Origin: an uncultured Maricaulis sp.
GTDB lineage: Bacteria; Pseudomonadota; Alphaproteobacteria; Caulobacterales; Maricaulaceae
Reading direction: 5' to 3'
DNA: 33,133 nucleotides
Assembly (NCBI RefSeq): GCF_905480005.1
Contig: NZ_CAJQOO010000023.1
Coordinates: 1-33,133, forward strand
The notes under the pieces are model-generated. The model was not told where the DNA came from, did no database searches, and saw only the letters and a program-made list of their open reading frames with translations. The position numbers were made by a program, and so were the translations under genes. Positions 24,893 through 33,133 of the stretch are shown piece after piece. Every line of letters starts with the position of its first letter. Position 1 is the stretch's first letter.

Positions 24893-26146
24893 ATGCGGAT
24901 ATTGGCGGGAATGGCGACGCTTGTGCTGGCCGCTTGCGGGGGAAGTTCCGAGACAGTCGCGCCACGCGTCATCGAACCGGTTGCCGAGGCGCTTCAGCCC
25001 CTGATTGACGACGGCGAACTCGCCGGTGCCGCCGTCACAGTCTGGCAGGGCGACGCCCTTGTCGGGCGCTGGGGGCAGGGCGTTCGCGACCTTGAAAGCG
25101 GCGCGCCGATGCAGCCGGACACCATTGTCCGCATCTATTCCATGACCAAGCCGGTAACCGCCGTGGCGATGATGCAGCTGTTCGAGAGAGGTCTGTGGCA
25201 CCCTGATGACCCGGTTACAGTCTTCCTGCCCGAGCTGGCGAATATTGGCGTGTTCCGGGGCCTTGATGAGGACGGCGAGCCGATCATCACACCGCCGGTC
25301 CGCGCGCCGACCATGGCCCAGCTGATGACCCATACGGCGGGCTTTTCCTATGGTTTTCAGGACGGGTGGGTGGATGATCGTTATCGCGCGGCCGAGCTGT
25401 GGTCGTCGCCGACGCCCGAGGCCTTCCTTGAAAGCCTGTCCACCCTGCCGCTGCATGCCGAGCCGGGCAGTACGTGGCGCTATTCGCTGTCGATGGATTT
25501 GCAGGGCATTATTATCGAGCGGCTGAGCGGGCAGAGCCTGGCGGATTACATGCGTGATCATATCTTCACGCCGCTGGGCATGCCGGATACCGGTTTCTCC
25601 GTCGATCCGGCCGAAGCAGGCCGGCTCGCCACGAATTATGATTGGCGCGACGGTCGGCTCCAGGTTGAAAACCCGTCCGACGCGCTCTTCCTTGATCCAT
25701 TCACCCTGCCGGACTTTGCCTGGGGCGGTGGCGGCCTGTTCTCGACAGCGGATGATTATCTGCGTTTCGGCCGCATGTTGCTGCAGCGCGGAGCGCTGGG
25801 TGGCAAGCGGGTCCTGGAAGCGGACTCGGTCACGACAATCATGACCAATCAACTCAGCGAAGCGGTCGCGGCTGGCGGGTTCGGGATCGGTTTCCAGCAG
25901 ATACGGCCGGGTTATCAATACGGCTATAATGGCGTGGTGGTCACGGACCCGGAGCGTGGCGGCGTTGCCGTGGGCGAGGGGACCTATCTCTGGGATGGCC
26001 GGGCCATGACCTGGTTCTGGGCCGACCCCGCGCATGACATCGTCTTTGTCGGCATGGTCCAGCGCAATGCCGGGGCCGGCATGCCGGAGCTCCAGCCGCT
26101 GACCCAGCGGGCGATGCAGGCGGCGTTCTATCCCGCGGGGGAGTGA
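24893..26146 (+). CDS. Lipoprotein serine hydrolase (class C beta-lactamase fold)
   Basis: 417-residue protein of the beta-lactamase/EstB/D-Ala-D-Ala carboxypeptidase-like superfamily. A lipoprotein signal ends in the lipobox LAAC with Cys15. Nucleophile motif SMTK (Ser83, Lys86) in VRIYSMTKPVTAV, then HTAGFSYG, and the Tyr motif RYSLS (Tyr197). The terminal blocks WGGGGLFSTADDYLRFGRMLLQ and GFGIGFQ are typical. It could be an esterase or peptidase rather than an antibiotic-degrading enzyme; substrate unknown. ATG at 24893 follows GGGAG. A LacI-like operator lies just upstream. Confidence 0.86.
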   Translation: MRILAGMATLVLAACGGSSETVAPRVIEPVAEALQPLIDDGELAGAAVTVWQGDALVGRWGQGVRDLESGAPMQPDTIVRIYSMTKPVTAVAMMQLFERGLWHPDDPVTVFLPELANIGVFRGLDEDGEPIITPPVRAPTMAQLMTHTAGFSYGFQDGWVDDRYRAAELWSSPTPEAFLESLSTLPLHAEPGSTWRYSLSMDLQGIIIERLSGQSLADYMRDHIFTPLGMPDTGFSVDPAEAGRLATNYDWRDGRLQVENPSDALFLDPFTLPDFAWGGGGLFSTADDYLRFGRMLLQRGALGGKRVLEADSVTTIMTNQLSEAVAAGGFGIGFQQIRPGYQYGYNGVVVTDPERGGVAVGEGTYLWDGRAMTWFWADPAHDIVFVGMVQRNAGAGMPELQPLTQRAMQAAFYPAGE

Positions 26147-26202
26147 TTTCCGGCGGTGGCCTGCACCGCTTACGCGTTGGCGCGTGGCCTCCCGCCAGAC
26201 CT

Positions 26203-27408
26203 CTATTCGCTCACGGCCCGTTCTCGCACCCCGACGCCGTCGGTAACCTCTTCGCCCGGATAGAGGACGACACTAGCGCCCGCGGACAGGCCCTCAAGGA
26301 CTTCGGCCTGGATACCATTATCCTGGCCGATCACGACCGGGGTCAGGCGGGCGCGACCGGTCTCGATGCGGTACACGGCCCATTCCCGCTCATGGCGGAA
26401 GAGGGCGGCAACAGGGATTTGCAAGGCGTCATCGCGCTGCCAGATCGTGATCGCGGCCTCGACCCGATAGCCATGACCCAGGGCGCCCCAATCGTCCGGT
26501 GAGCCGGTGAAGTCCAGCACGATATTGACCCGTTGTTCTTCCACGCCCAGCGGGGAAAATTGTTCGAAACCATAGGGTTCAACGCGGCGCACGCGCGCGG
26601 GGAGAGGCGGGGCATCGCGCCGCCAGCCGGTGATGCTGGCTGAATCGCCCGGCCCGGTCTGCACCGCATCGGCCGACAGGAATTCGGCGACAATCTCGAG
26701 TCCGGCCAGATCGCCGATCTCCAGCAAAGGCGCGCCGGCGGCGACCGGGCCCTCGCTTTCCCGACTGACCTGGAGGACGACGCCATTGATCGGCGAGCGA
26801 ATGTCGAAAATCGCACTGGTCTGTGCGTCGGACCCGGCGCCGTGCAGATGGATGCGGGCTGCTTCGATCTCGGCCTCGCGCATGCGGATGGCCGCCTGGG
26901 CCCGGTTGGCCGCGGCTTCGGCGCCGCGCAGGTCTGCGGCGGCCCGGTCAAGCTGGGCCTGCGAGGCGATCCCGGTCGCGCGCAATCGGTCAATTCGGGT
27001 GTGGTCCTCACGGGCGAGATCAAGCACGGACGCGGCAGTCTGGGCCTCGGCACGGGCCGCCGACAGGGCCGCTTCGGCCAGGTGGATCGCAGCCTCCGCT
27101 TCGCCCTGGCTGCGCGTGTCCAGAATGGAGGGTTCGGACGGCAGGATGCGGGCCAGGACATCTCCGGTCTCGATCCGGTCTCCCGCTTCAAGGTCAAGGC
27201 GCAGGAGACGGCCGGAGACCGGCGCGGCAATGGCATAGACATCGCGGATCCGGGTCCGGCCCTCATCCCGGATCTCAACGGTCATCGGGCCGATTGCGGC
27301 CCGTGCCGTATCAACGCGGACCGGCTCCGGCCAGAAACTCCAGATGATGGTGGACAGCACCGCCAGGGCGGCGGCGGTCCAGAATACGGTTCGGAAGCGA
27401 AGCGTCAT
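26203..27408 (-). CDS. Periplasmic adaptor (membrane fusion protein, HlyD/RND-type) of ABC exporter
   Basis: 401-residue adaptor anchored by an N-terminal TM (residues 7-25). Two lipoyl-like half motifs, IAAPVSGRLLRLDLEAGD at 60-77 and IRSPINGVVLQVSRESEGPV at 203-222, flank an alpha-helical hairpin (about 105-190) rich in Ala/Arg/Glu; a beta-barrel and membrane-proximal domain follow. Such proteins link an inner-membrane pump to the outer membrane. It is the third gene after the ATPase and permease; only 9 bp separate it from the permease, with AGGAAA as ribosome-binding site overlapping the permease stop. The outer-membrane partner is not in the window. Confidence 0.9.
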   Translation of the reverse strand: MTLRFRTVFWTAAALAVLSTIIWSFWPEPVRVDTARAAIGPMTVEIRDEGRTRIRDVYAIAAPVSGRLLRLDLEAGDRIETGDVLARILPSEPSILDTRSQGEAEAAIHLAEAALSAARAEAQTAASVLDLAREDHTRIDRLRATGIASQAQLDRAAADLRGAEAAANRAQAAIRMREAEIEAARIHLHGAGSDAQTSAIFDIRSPINGVVLQVSRESEGPVAAGAPLLEIGDLAGLEIVAEFLSADAVQTGPGDSASITGWRRDAPPLPARVRRVEPYGFEQFSPLGVEEQRVNIVLDFTGSPDDWGALGHGYRVEAAITIWQRDDALQIPVAALFRHEREWAVYRIETGRARLTPVVIGQDNGIQAEVLEGLSAGASVVLYPGEEVTDGVGVRERAVSE

Positions 27409-27417
27409 GACGGTTTC

Positions 27418-29817
27418 CTAATCTCCCGTTTTCAGAGCGGCGACCATGTCGAGCCGGTTGAGTCGAGCCCGGACCATCAGGCCTGAGGACAGGGCGACAA
27501 CCACGACGACAAGGGCCGAATAGCCGAAGGTGCTTGGGTCGATGATAAAGGGCAGGCGAAACAGGTCCGAGCTCATGGCCTGGGAGAAATACCAGGACAG
27601 GCCAGCGCCCAGTGCGGCACCCAGAGGCAGGGCGAGCAAGGTCAAAAGCGCGATTTCACCGAGCAGGACATAAGCGACTTCACCGCGACTGAATCCGAGG
27701 ACGCGCAGCACGGCGAGTTCATGCTCGCGCTCGGAAAAGGCGATGCGCACACTGTTATAGACCACCCCGACTGCGATCAGCCCGGCGAAAACGGTATAGA
27801 TGAAGATTGATGCGCCAATGACCTCATCCATGATCTCCTGGAAGCGGCGCCGGGCCTCGTTCTGCAACCCGACTTCCGCAACCCCCGGGGCTTCTTTCAG
27901 GGCTGTGTAGAGGGCATCGGCCCGATCCGGATCGATCCGGAGAACAGCACCGGTGATCATGTCGCTCTCGCCCATCAGGGCATTGAGATCATTGATATCG
28001 ATCACGGCACCGGATCCGATCAGTGTGGTGACGACATTGCTGACAGGCAGGTAGAGGACGGGGCGGTGACCCTCGGTGATCTCCACCTCGACCCAATTGC
28101 CGGGGCGCAGGCCCAGGGGTGTGGCGATATCGCGCGAGAGAACCAGTCCGCCCGGCGGTGGCATGACCGGCAAACCGTCCGAGTCGATCAGGCGGGACAG
28201 CGTTGCGTCTTGCGGTGACCCGGTCAGGGCGATGCGTTCCTCATGTCCGCCAAAGCGCAGTCGCGCCGGTGCATGGCGTACCGGCTCGGCCGCGAGAACC
28301 CCCGGAAGTCGTGCAATCTCGTGCAGGGCCGCCCGTGAACGGGGCTCGACCAGCGTCACCGAAACATCCTGCCGATTGGCGAGGTTGAAATGGGCGTCGA
28401 TCATCGCGTCCATGGCGTCGAGGAAGTACATGGACGAGACCAGCAGCGCGCCGGACACGGTGATCCCCGCGAGGGTGAAGGCCGCGCGCGCCGGCCAGCG
28501 CAGGACATGGCGCAGGATCATGCGCGATTGCTGGTCGAAACGCCGCCAGCGCGCCAGGGTGGCGCCAAGCGCCCGGGAATAGTCCGGCGGCTGGGAGGGA
28601 CGCATTGCTTCGGCCGGAGACAGTCGCGCAGTACGCAGGCCGGCCAGGACGGCTCCGCCGCCGACGGCAGTCAGGGTGACGATCACGGACGAGGCGTAGA
28701 TGGACGCAGGCAGGTCGAAGAGCAGGAAGGGAAAGTGATAGTATTCTATGTACATGGCCGCCATCAGGCGGCCCAGCCACACCCCGCCGCCCAGGCCCAG
28801 TGCCAGACCGACAAACCCGATCACCAAGGCAAATTTGGCGTAGTGGGTGATGACCGCGCGTGAGCTGTAGCCGAAAGCCTTCAGCAGGCCGATCTGGGCG
28901 CGCTCCATTGCGATCAACCGGGTCAGCACAACATTCACCAGAAAGGCGGCCACGATCAGAAAGACCGGCGGCAGCAAGGACGCCATCGTGTCCAGCTGGT
29001 TGATCTCGCTCGAGACAAAGGCGTCGGAAAAGTGGTCGTCGCGGCCATAGGCTCCGGGCGCCCCCCAGGGGGCAAGTTGCCGGTCCAGTGCATCGAGGAT
29101 CGCCGGCTCGCTGGCGCCGGGCTGCAGCGTGAAGGCGATCTCGGTGAAGGCGCCGGTCGCGTCGGCAGCCTGTTCCAGAGCGTCACGGCCCATCCAGGCG
29201 ACGCCGAACAGGCGCGGATCCGGCACGAGCTGACCGGGCGCGATGGCATACACATATTCCGGTGACAGGGCGGTGCCGACCACGCGGAATTGTTCGCGTC
29301 CTCCGCGGACGGTTGCCGTGACCGTGTCGCCGATGGACAGAGTGTGAGCGCGGGCGAAACTGTCCAGCAGCACGATCGCGTCGCGCTCGCCGGTCGCGGG
29401 GCGGCGACCCGCGGTCAGATGGATCCGGTTGACGGCAGCCAGCCCGGCTTCCGGCAGAGACAGCATGACCCCGGTGGCGGGGGCAGACAGGCCGGGCATA
29501 TTGAACAGGGCGGCCTCGCGTACCCGGGTCTGGACACTGGCGATTCCCGGAATGTCCCGCAGCGTCTCCGCGGCACTGTCGGGCGCCCGCACGACGGGGG
29601 CCCAGACATCGGCGAACCGGTATCGATCATAATAGGCGTCCCGGGTTTCCTGCAGACTGTCCAGCATGCCGGCGGCCACGACATGGACGGCGACGCCGGC
29701 GGCCACCACAAGCGCGATGGCCAGGGCCTGGAGGCGGATTGCCCACAAGTCCCGCACCATCTTGCGGTCCAGCCGTGCCGGCAGAGCGGCGGCCATATCC
29801 CGGCGGCCGCGGCTCAC
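27418..29817 (-). CDS. FtsX-family ABC transporter permease
   Basis: 799-residue permease with two FtsX-like units. First TM at about 29-50; a large periplasmic region (about 51-285) follows; TM cluster at about 288-395 containing [23 protein letters not shown]; another TM near 450-470; second periplasmic region; and a final cluster (about 693-790) with [31 protein letters not shown]. Both clusters show the conserved xERxxEIGxLRxxGxS-type coupling segment. MacB-like mechanotransmission is the expected mode, but two units in one polypeptide are typical of the larger YbbP-like permeases. GTG at 29817 overlaps the ATPase stop (GTGA). Confidence 0.9.
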   Translation of the reverse strand: MSRGRRDMAAALPARLDRKMVRDLWAIRLQALAIALVVAAGVAVHVVAAGMLDSLQETRDAYYDRYRFADVWAPVVRAPDSAAETLRDIPGIASVQTRVREAALFNMPGLSAPATGVMLSLPEAGLAAVNRIHLTAGRRPATGERDAIVLLDSFARAHTLSIGDTVTATVRGGREQFRVVGTALSPEYVYAIAPGQLVPDPRLFGVAWMGRDALEQAADATGAFTEIAFTLQPGASEPAILDALDRQLAPWGAPGAYGRDDHFSDAFVSSEINQLDTMASLLPPVFLIVAAFLVNVVLTRLIAMERAQIGLLKAFGYSSRAVITHYAKFALVIGFVGLALGLGGGVWLGRLMAAMYIEYYHFPFLLFDLPASIYASSVIVTLTAVGGGAVLAGLRTARLSPAEAMRPSQPPDYSRALGATLARWRRFDQQSRMILRHVLRWPARAAFTLAGITVSGALLVSSMYFLDAMDAMIDAHFNLANRQDVSVTLVEPRSRAALHEIARLPGVLAAEPVRHAPARLRFGGHEERIALTGSPQDATLSRLIDSDGLPVMPPPGGLVLSRDIATPLGLRPGNWVEVEITEGHRPVLYLPVSNVVTTLIGSGAVIDINDLNALMGESDMITGAVLRIDPDRADALYTALKEAPGVAEVGLQNEARRRFQEIMDEVIGASIFIYTVFAGLIAVGVVYNSVRIAFSEREHELAVLRVLGFSRGEVAYVLLGEIALLTLLALPLGAALGAGLSWYFSQAMSSDLFRLPFIIDPSTFGYSALVVVVVALSSGLMVRARLNRLDMVAALKTGD

Positions 29818-30563
29818 CAGGTCAGGGCTTCCGGGTCGATCGGGTCGTCATTGACCCGTTCTTCGCGCACCTGGCCATCAGCCAGTGTGATGACGCGGTC
29901 GGCCATGGCGGCCACGCCGGCATTGTGGGTGATGAGCAGGACGGTGGATCCCAGCTCCCGGTTGACCCGCTTCAGGGCTTGCAACACCCGCACGCCGGTT
30001 GCGCTGTCCAGCGCGCCCGTTGGTTCGTCACACAGCATGACTTCCGGACGCTTGGCGATCGCGCGGGCGATTGCCACGCGCTGTTGTTCGCCGCCTGACA
30101 TTTCCGAGGGAAAGTGATCGGCGCGGTCGGTCAGATCGACCAGGCCCAGCGCGTCGCGTGCCGGCATGGGGTGGGTCGCGATCTCGGTGACCAGCTCCAC
30201 ATTTTCCTGTGCGGTGAGACTGGGCATGAGATTGTAGAACTGGAACACGAAGCCGACATGGTCTCGCCTGAACCGGGTCAGCTCGGTCTCGCTGATCTGG
30301 GTCATGTCGCGCCCGCGGAACTTGAAATCACCATCGGTCGCGCGGTCCAGGCCACCGAGAATGTTGAGCAGGGTGGACTTGCCTGATCCGGACGCCCCCA
30401 GCAGGACGATGACCTCACCGGCCGGGATTGTAAGATCGACACCCCGCAGCGCCCGGACGCGTGTCGGGCCTTCTCCGAAATCGCGGGACAGGCTTCGTGT
30501 CTCGAAGCAGGCTGGGCCGTCACTTCGGAACCGGCGGGCTGCGGTTGTTCTTGTCCGCGTCAC
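29814..30563 (-). CDS. ABC transporter ATPase (MacB/LolD-type)
   Basis: 249-residue nucleotide-binding subunit. Walker [10 protein letters not shown] at 56-64, Q-loop Gln108, signature SGGEQQR at 156-162, Walker B VMLCDEP with Asp179/Glu180, D-loop GALD, and switch His213 in LITHN. The [14 protein letters not shown] pattern with DEPTGALDS places it in the MacB/LolD/FtsE group that drives FtsX-type permeases. The start is GTG at 30563 because AAGGAG sits 7 bp upstream; a GTG at 30590 adds nine residues and lacks a site. First gene of the three-gene export operon, 75 bp after the desaturase. Confidence 0.92.
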   Translation of the reverse strand: MTRTRTTAARRFRSDGPACFETRSLSRDFGEGPTRVRALRGVDLTIPAGEVIVLLGASGSGKSTLLNILGGLDRATDGDFKFRGRDMTQISETELTRFRRDHVGFVFQFYNLMPSLTAQENVELVTEIATHPMPARDALGLVDLTDRADHFPSEMSGGEQQRVAIARAIAKRPEVMLCDEPTGALDSATGVRVLQALKRVNRELGSTVLLITHNAGVAAMADRVITLADGQVREERVNDDPIDPEALTW

Positions 30564-30638
30564 GACCGTGCTCCTTCCGGTTTCCGCCACACCTATTGAT
30601 TACAGGCTGGTGCGACCGATGCGAGGCGACAAGACGCC

Positions 30639-31580
30639 TCAGGCAGCCTTCTGCGTCTCCGGCCGCACCGCCTTGGCCAGCATCGCCGGATAGCCGCGCG
30701 TGATGCAGGCATAGCCGTCATAATAGCCGCGCGACGCCAGCAGGCGGTGCAGCCGGCGCAGATTGTAGGGCGGGACGGCGGCGAACATGTGGTGTTCCAG
30801 GTGGTAATTGACGTTGTTGGGCGCCACCAGGAGGCGTTCGAACCAGCGCGCCACCGTGGTGTGGGTATTGAGGCGCGGCTCGGTATTGTAGCGGTCGGTG
30901 GCGACGCCGTGTTCGCCGATATTCCTCAGCCGCATGATCGCCGGATAGACAAAAATCCGGGCCACCCACCAGAGGGCGCAGGCCCAGACTGCACCCGCCG
31001 CGGCGAGGGATGCGACCAGCACGAGCTGGAAGGTGAGGAAGGGCAGTTTGGCGCGCCAGTCCGGCTTGCGCCAGGCCATGACCAGGTCACGGACCGCGGT
31101 CTGGCCGGTGAGGTCGCGCGTGAATTTGCGGCGCAGGCTGTCACGTGTCACCGGATAGGACTTCACCAGACCCTGGTCCGGGTCCTTGTCCGTGCCGGCA
31201 TGTCGGTGATGGTTGAGGTGGTAGTCGCGATAAAGCTGCAGCGGCACATCGACCGCCGCTCCGCCGATCCACTGGCCGGCGAATTCATTGAGCCGGGGCG
31301 TGCGGAAGAGTGCCTTGTGGGCGCTGTCATGCAGCACGATGGAGAGGCCCAGCTGACGGCCGGCGATGATCAGTATGGCGGCCAGAAAGGTCAGCGGGTT
31401 GGGCCAGATGATGGCCAGCGCGAAAGCGGCGGCCAGCAGCGCGACATTGCCGCCCAGCATGAGCATGCCCTGCCAATTCGTCGTTCGGGACAGTGCACGC
31501 AGGTCTTCCCGGCTGACACAGTCAGACAGTTTGCGGTCATTCCCGACCGGATGCGGCTGGGCTGGGGATGGAGTGCTCAT
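30639..31580 (-). CDS. Fatty acid desaturase (membrane di-iron)
   Basis: 313-residue integral membrane enzyme introducing a double bond into acyl chains with oxygen and a di-iron centre. All three histidine boxes are present: HDSAH at 84-88, HLNHH at 121-125 (with a further His at 127), and HLEHH at 260-264; RNIGEHG at 219-225 is an additional conserved element. Hydrophobic segments lie at about 40-60, 65-82, 182-200 and 202-217. ATG at 31580 has AGGA shortly upstream; the frame stays open for about 100 more codons but that region overlaps the operator and lacks family similarity. Probably regulated with the divergent genes through the palindrome at 31824-31841. Confidence 0.9.
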   Translation of the reverse strand: MSTPSPAQPHPVGNDRKLSDCVSREDLRALSRTTNWQGMLMLGGNVALLAAAFALAIIWPNPLTFLAAILIIAGRQLGLSIVLHDSAHKALFRTPRLNEFAGQWIGGAAVDVPLQLYRDYHLNHHRHAGTDKDPDQGLVKSYPVTRDSLRRKFTRDLTGQTAVRDLVMAWRKPDWRAKLPFLTFQLVLVASLAAAGAVWACALWWVARIFVYPAIMRLRNIGEHGVATDRYNTEPRLNTHTTVARWFERLLVAPNNVNYHLEHHMFAAVPPYNLRRLHRLLASRGYYDGYACITRGYPAMLAKAVRPETQKAA

Positions 31581-31916
31581 CTTGTCCTGCTGTTCTCGCG
31601 CCCGTCGACCGGGGTTGCTCCTGCCAGTTTCCCTCAGAATGCCGGTCAGGAAAAGGGCGCCGATTGCCGGCCTCGACCGTGCCACGCGGAAGGTGTCCTG
31701 CCGAGCCGTCGGGCCAACGCCAAAAGGGGCCTCGGCGCGACGTATCGGCTTGGAGCGTGTCTGCCATGAGGCGTCATAGATTATGCAGGCACAGCCAACC
31801 CAATTGACTTTATCGCTCACACTAATGACACCGGTGTCATTCAGTGATCTCCGCGTCGCGCGGATCACATGGGTTGTGGGCAAGAACTGGGAAGCGGCGA
31901 GGGCGGCCGGGATCGC
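31581..31916. promoter_or_regulatory. Divergent regulatory gap between desaturase and paralogue 1
   Basis: This gap of about 336 bp has no convincing gene. It contains the palindrome at 31824-31841, a TTGACT element facing right (31804-31809) and, facing left, CATAAT (31785-31780 on the minus strand) as a weak -10 for the desaturase without a good -35. Nothing else stands out. Confidence 0.5.
31804..31841 (+). promoter_or_regulatory. Promoter/operator module 1
   Basis: TTGACT (31804-31809) lies 22 bp before the TGAC that begins the core of the perfect 18-bp palindrome AATGACACCGGTGTCATT (31824-31841). The palindrome would overlap the -10 or start site, the position of a repressor operator. 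The symmetry and length fit a dimeric helix-turn-helix regulator such as a TetR-type protein (inference). The same arrangement recurs in front of the second paralogue. Confidence 0.6.
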
Positions 31917-32435
31917 ATGGGCAAGGAAGAACAGCAGGTGAAGTGGACAAGTATCAAAGCCGTGGCGGTCTTGGCGACGGTGCGGACGGTCTATGCGTTC
32001 GGTTGGTTGATCATTGCCGTCCTGGTGCGAGCCGGAGTGATGGGGCCAGGGCTTGAAGTTCTGACCTATGCGTCCCAGGCGTCGCTCTGGCTGTTCGTCG
32101 GATGGGGTGTGTATGCTTCCGGCTATGCGTTCGCCTCCCTATTGCTCTGGCAGTCCAGGCTGCGGCTGGCGATGACGGTCTACGTCCTCAGTTATATCTT
32201 GAATTCATGCCTATGGTTCGCCTTTACATCCTTCGCCCTGACGCTGGTTTACGGCGTTACCCTGGTCACCATTCTCGACATGATCACCAATACCATCGAT
32301 CTGGGGCTTATCGCCTGTCTCGCCATGATCCTTCTGCTTCGGCACATGATGAAGGGAGAGGGCGTATGCGGCTGGCGTGCGGGCATGCCTGCCTGGCGCG
32401 CTCCAGAAAACGCAAACTCACCGAATCCCGATTGA
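31917..32435 (+). CDS. Four-TM membrane protein, tandem paralogue 1
   Basis: 172-residue integral membrane protein with four hydrophobic segments (about 13-40, 57-78, 83-106, 110-141). It is about half identical (roughly 70 of 142 positions by manual count, no gaps) to the next gene; shared blocks include VRAG-M-PG-E-LTYAS, GYxxAxLLxW and DLGLIA-L. Start ATG at 31917 aligns exactly with the start of the paralogue; ATG at 31869 is an alternative. The C-terminal 29 residues after about position 143 have no counterpart and look unconstrained. No family recognised; polar residues in the loops give no catalytic motif. Confidence 0.65.
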   Translation: MGKEEQQVKWTSIKAVAVLATVRTVYAFGWLIIAVLVRAGVMGPGLEVLTYASQASLWLFVGWGVYASGYAFASLLLWQSRLRLAMTVYVLSYILNSCLWFAFTSFALTLVYGVTLVTILDMITNTIDLGLIACLAMILLLRHMMKGEGVCGWRAGMPAWRAPENANSPNPD

Positions 32436-32467
32436 CATTGTCGGCGATATTTCTGACCCCGGTGTCA
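32432..32467 (+). promoter_or_regulatory. Promoter/operator module 2
   Basis: TTGACA (32432-32437), which overlaps the TGA stop of paralogue 1, lies exactly 22 bp before TGACCCCGGTGTCA (32454-32467). This is a one-mismatch version of the 14-bp core palindrome of module 1. The distance from the palindrome to the ATG is 90 bp here and 91 bp in module 1, so the whole control region was evidently duplicated with the gene. Confidence 0.55.
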
Positions 32468-32543
32468 AACATGGCGCTGCGGGTTCCTTGAGCCACCGGG
32501 ACTGCGGACAATGATTGGATTCCGGAGAAAGGCGCCGGTCGAC

Positions 32544-32996
32544 ATGAGCAAGCAAGCCGGTCTGGCGACCTCGATGAGTATACGGGTCGTGATGATTCTC
32601 GCGGCGATCCGGATCGTTTACTCTTTGGGCTGGTTGATGATTGCCCTGGCGGTCCGGGCTGGATTGATGGAGCCGGGGGTCGAATTCCTGACCTATGCCT
32701 CCGAGGTGTCGCCAGGGGTGTTCATCGGATGGAGCATTTATCTGTCCGGCTATGTGATTGCGACCCTATTGGTCTGGCGGTACAGGCTGGCACTGGCGAC
32801 GATGATCTACTTCGCCAGTGCCGCGCTTCACGCCTACATGTGGTTTGTCTTCACATCCTCGGCCCCCGGGCTCATCTACGGCATCACGATCGGATCCGTG
32901 TCGGACACGATCACAAATGTCCTCGACCTTGGGCTGATCGCTTATCTCATCATTATGCTCTTCCGCCGAAATGCGCTGAAATCCCAGGCGGGCTAG
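32544..32996 (+). CDS. Four-TM membrane protein, tandem paralogue 2
   Basis: 150-residue membrane protein with four hydrophobic segments at the same positions as in paralogue 1 and the same blocks (IVYSLGWL, VRAGLMEPGVEFLTYASE, GYVIATLLVW, DTITNVLDLGLIAYL). ATG at 32544 is chosen by alignment with the paralogue start; ATG at 32511 would add 11 residues, and neither has a strong site (GGAGAAAGG lies 12 or more bp upstream). The protein ends shortly after the last TM, and its stop overlaps the stop of the convergent transposase fragment by 3 bp, so the natural 3' end may have been lost or replaced. Confidence 0.62.
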   Translation: MSKQAGLATSMSIRVVMILAAIRIVYSLGWLMIALAVRAGLMEPGVEFLTYASEVSPGVFIGWSIYLSGYVIATLLVWRYRLALATMIYFASAALHAYMWFVFTSSAPGLIYGITIGSVSDTITNVLDLGLIAYLIIMLFRRNALKSQAG

Positions 32997-33133
32997 GTGT
33001 CGTTTCTCAAGACGTTGTTCAGCTGGCTGAGCCTTGTCGCTGGCGGCTGTCGCGAGAGAGCATAGTGCGGCCGGGCGGTGTTGTACCAGTCCAGGTATCG
33101 GGCGAGATCGCGGTTTCGGCTGTCGGATGATCG
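32993..33133 (-). CDS. IS481-like transposase, C-terminal fragment
   Basis: 46 codons enter from the right edge and end with TAG at 32995-32993. The protein has RYLDWYNTARPHYALSRQPP followed by TRLSQLNNVLRNDT, the characteristic end of a DDE integrase-core transposase of the IS481/IS3 type (YNxxRPHxxL...PP). The NNVL ending favours IS481. Only the end is visible, so whether the element is intact cannot be judged. It converges on the four-TM paralogue. Confidence 0.72.
   Translation of the reverse strand, partial: RSSDSRNRDLARYLDWYNTARPHYALSRQPPATRLSQLNNVLRNDT
32993..33133 (-). mobile_element. End of an IS481-like insertion sequence (partial)
   Basis: The transposase 3' end marks an insertion sequence that continues beyond the window. 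No terminal inverted repeat or target duplication could be recognised to the left of the stop; the adjoining bases are coding for the four-TM protein. The junction position is therefore uncertain. Confidence 0.5.

Noticed and set aside
26147-26202. Bidirectional terminator between convergent serine hydrolase and adaptor genes
   Set aside because: Only short, imperfect GC pairings and no U-run on either strand.
30623-30640. Hairpin GAGGCG/CGCCTC at the end of the desaturase gene as a terminator
   Set aside because: Only 6 bp, no U-run on the minus strand, and it overlaps the stop codon.
31581-31883. Extended desaturase start about 100 codons upstream
   Set aside because: The extension has no family similarity and crosses the 18-bp palindrome and promoter elements.

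Overview
This 33 kb window looks like the chromosome of a high-GC alphaproteobacterium, most likely a stalked marine type (Caulobacterales/Maricaulales, for example a Maricaulis relative). The taxon is inferred from the gene set and order, the mitochondrial-type F1 chaperone ATP12, the long S14 form, the short lid-less adenylate kinase, GTG starts and Caulobacter-like promoter elements. No database search was possible.

Bases 1-9460 hold the distal part of the S10/spc/alpha ribosomal protein clusters, all on the + strand: rplP (3' end), rpmC, rpsQ, rplN, rplX, rplE, rpsN, rpsH, rplF, rplR, rpsE, rpmD, rplO, secY, adk, rpsM, rpsK, rpoA, rplQ. They are tightly packed and end at a clear intrinsic terminator at 9426-9459. 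A likely internal promoter lies between adk and rpsM.

Bases 9490-19874 carry a housekeeping backbone (Do-type serine protease, rarA, crcB, an RluC-type pseudouridine synthase, a HAD phosphatase, ATP12, a 2OG-Fe(II) oxygenase, a GrpB-like protein). Between these are less conserved genes: a VOC protein, a small His-rich 4-TM protein, a DUF6624-like secreted protein, a 34-residue membrane peptide with its own terminator, a secreted protein of unknown role and a DUF1244 protein.

Bases 19867-26146 hold a two-gene minus-strand unit (CelD/FemAB-like acetyltransferase plus a multi-TM protein with a conserved EEVSWGQ motif), pccB, a secreted S9-type beta-propeller protein without its peptidase domain, and a lipoprotein serine hydrolase behind a LacI-like operator.

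Bases 26203-31580 are a minus-strand block: a fatty acid desaturase, then an ABC ATPase, a long FtsX-type permease and a periplasmic adaptor forming one exporter-like operon.

Bases 31581-33133 are the most unusual part. Two tandem paralogues of an unrecognised 4-TM membrane protein each sit behind the same module: a TTGAC element, a TGACACCGGTGTCA-type palindrome 22 bp further on, and a leader of nearly equal length. The first palindrome (18 bp, perfect) also lies in the divergent promoter region of the desaturase, which suggests a small regulon under one dimeric repressor. The window ends in the 3' end of an IS481-like transposase that overlaps the stop codon of the second paralogue.
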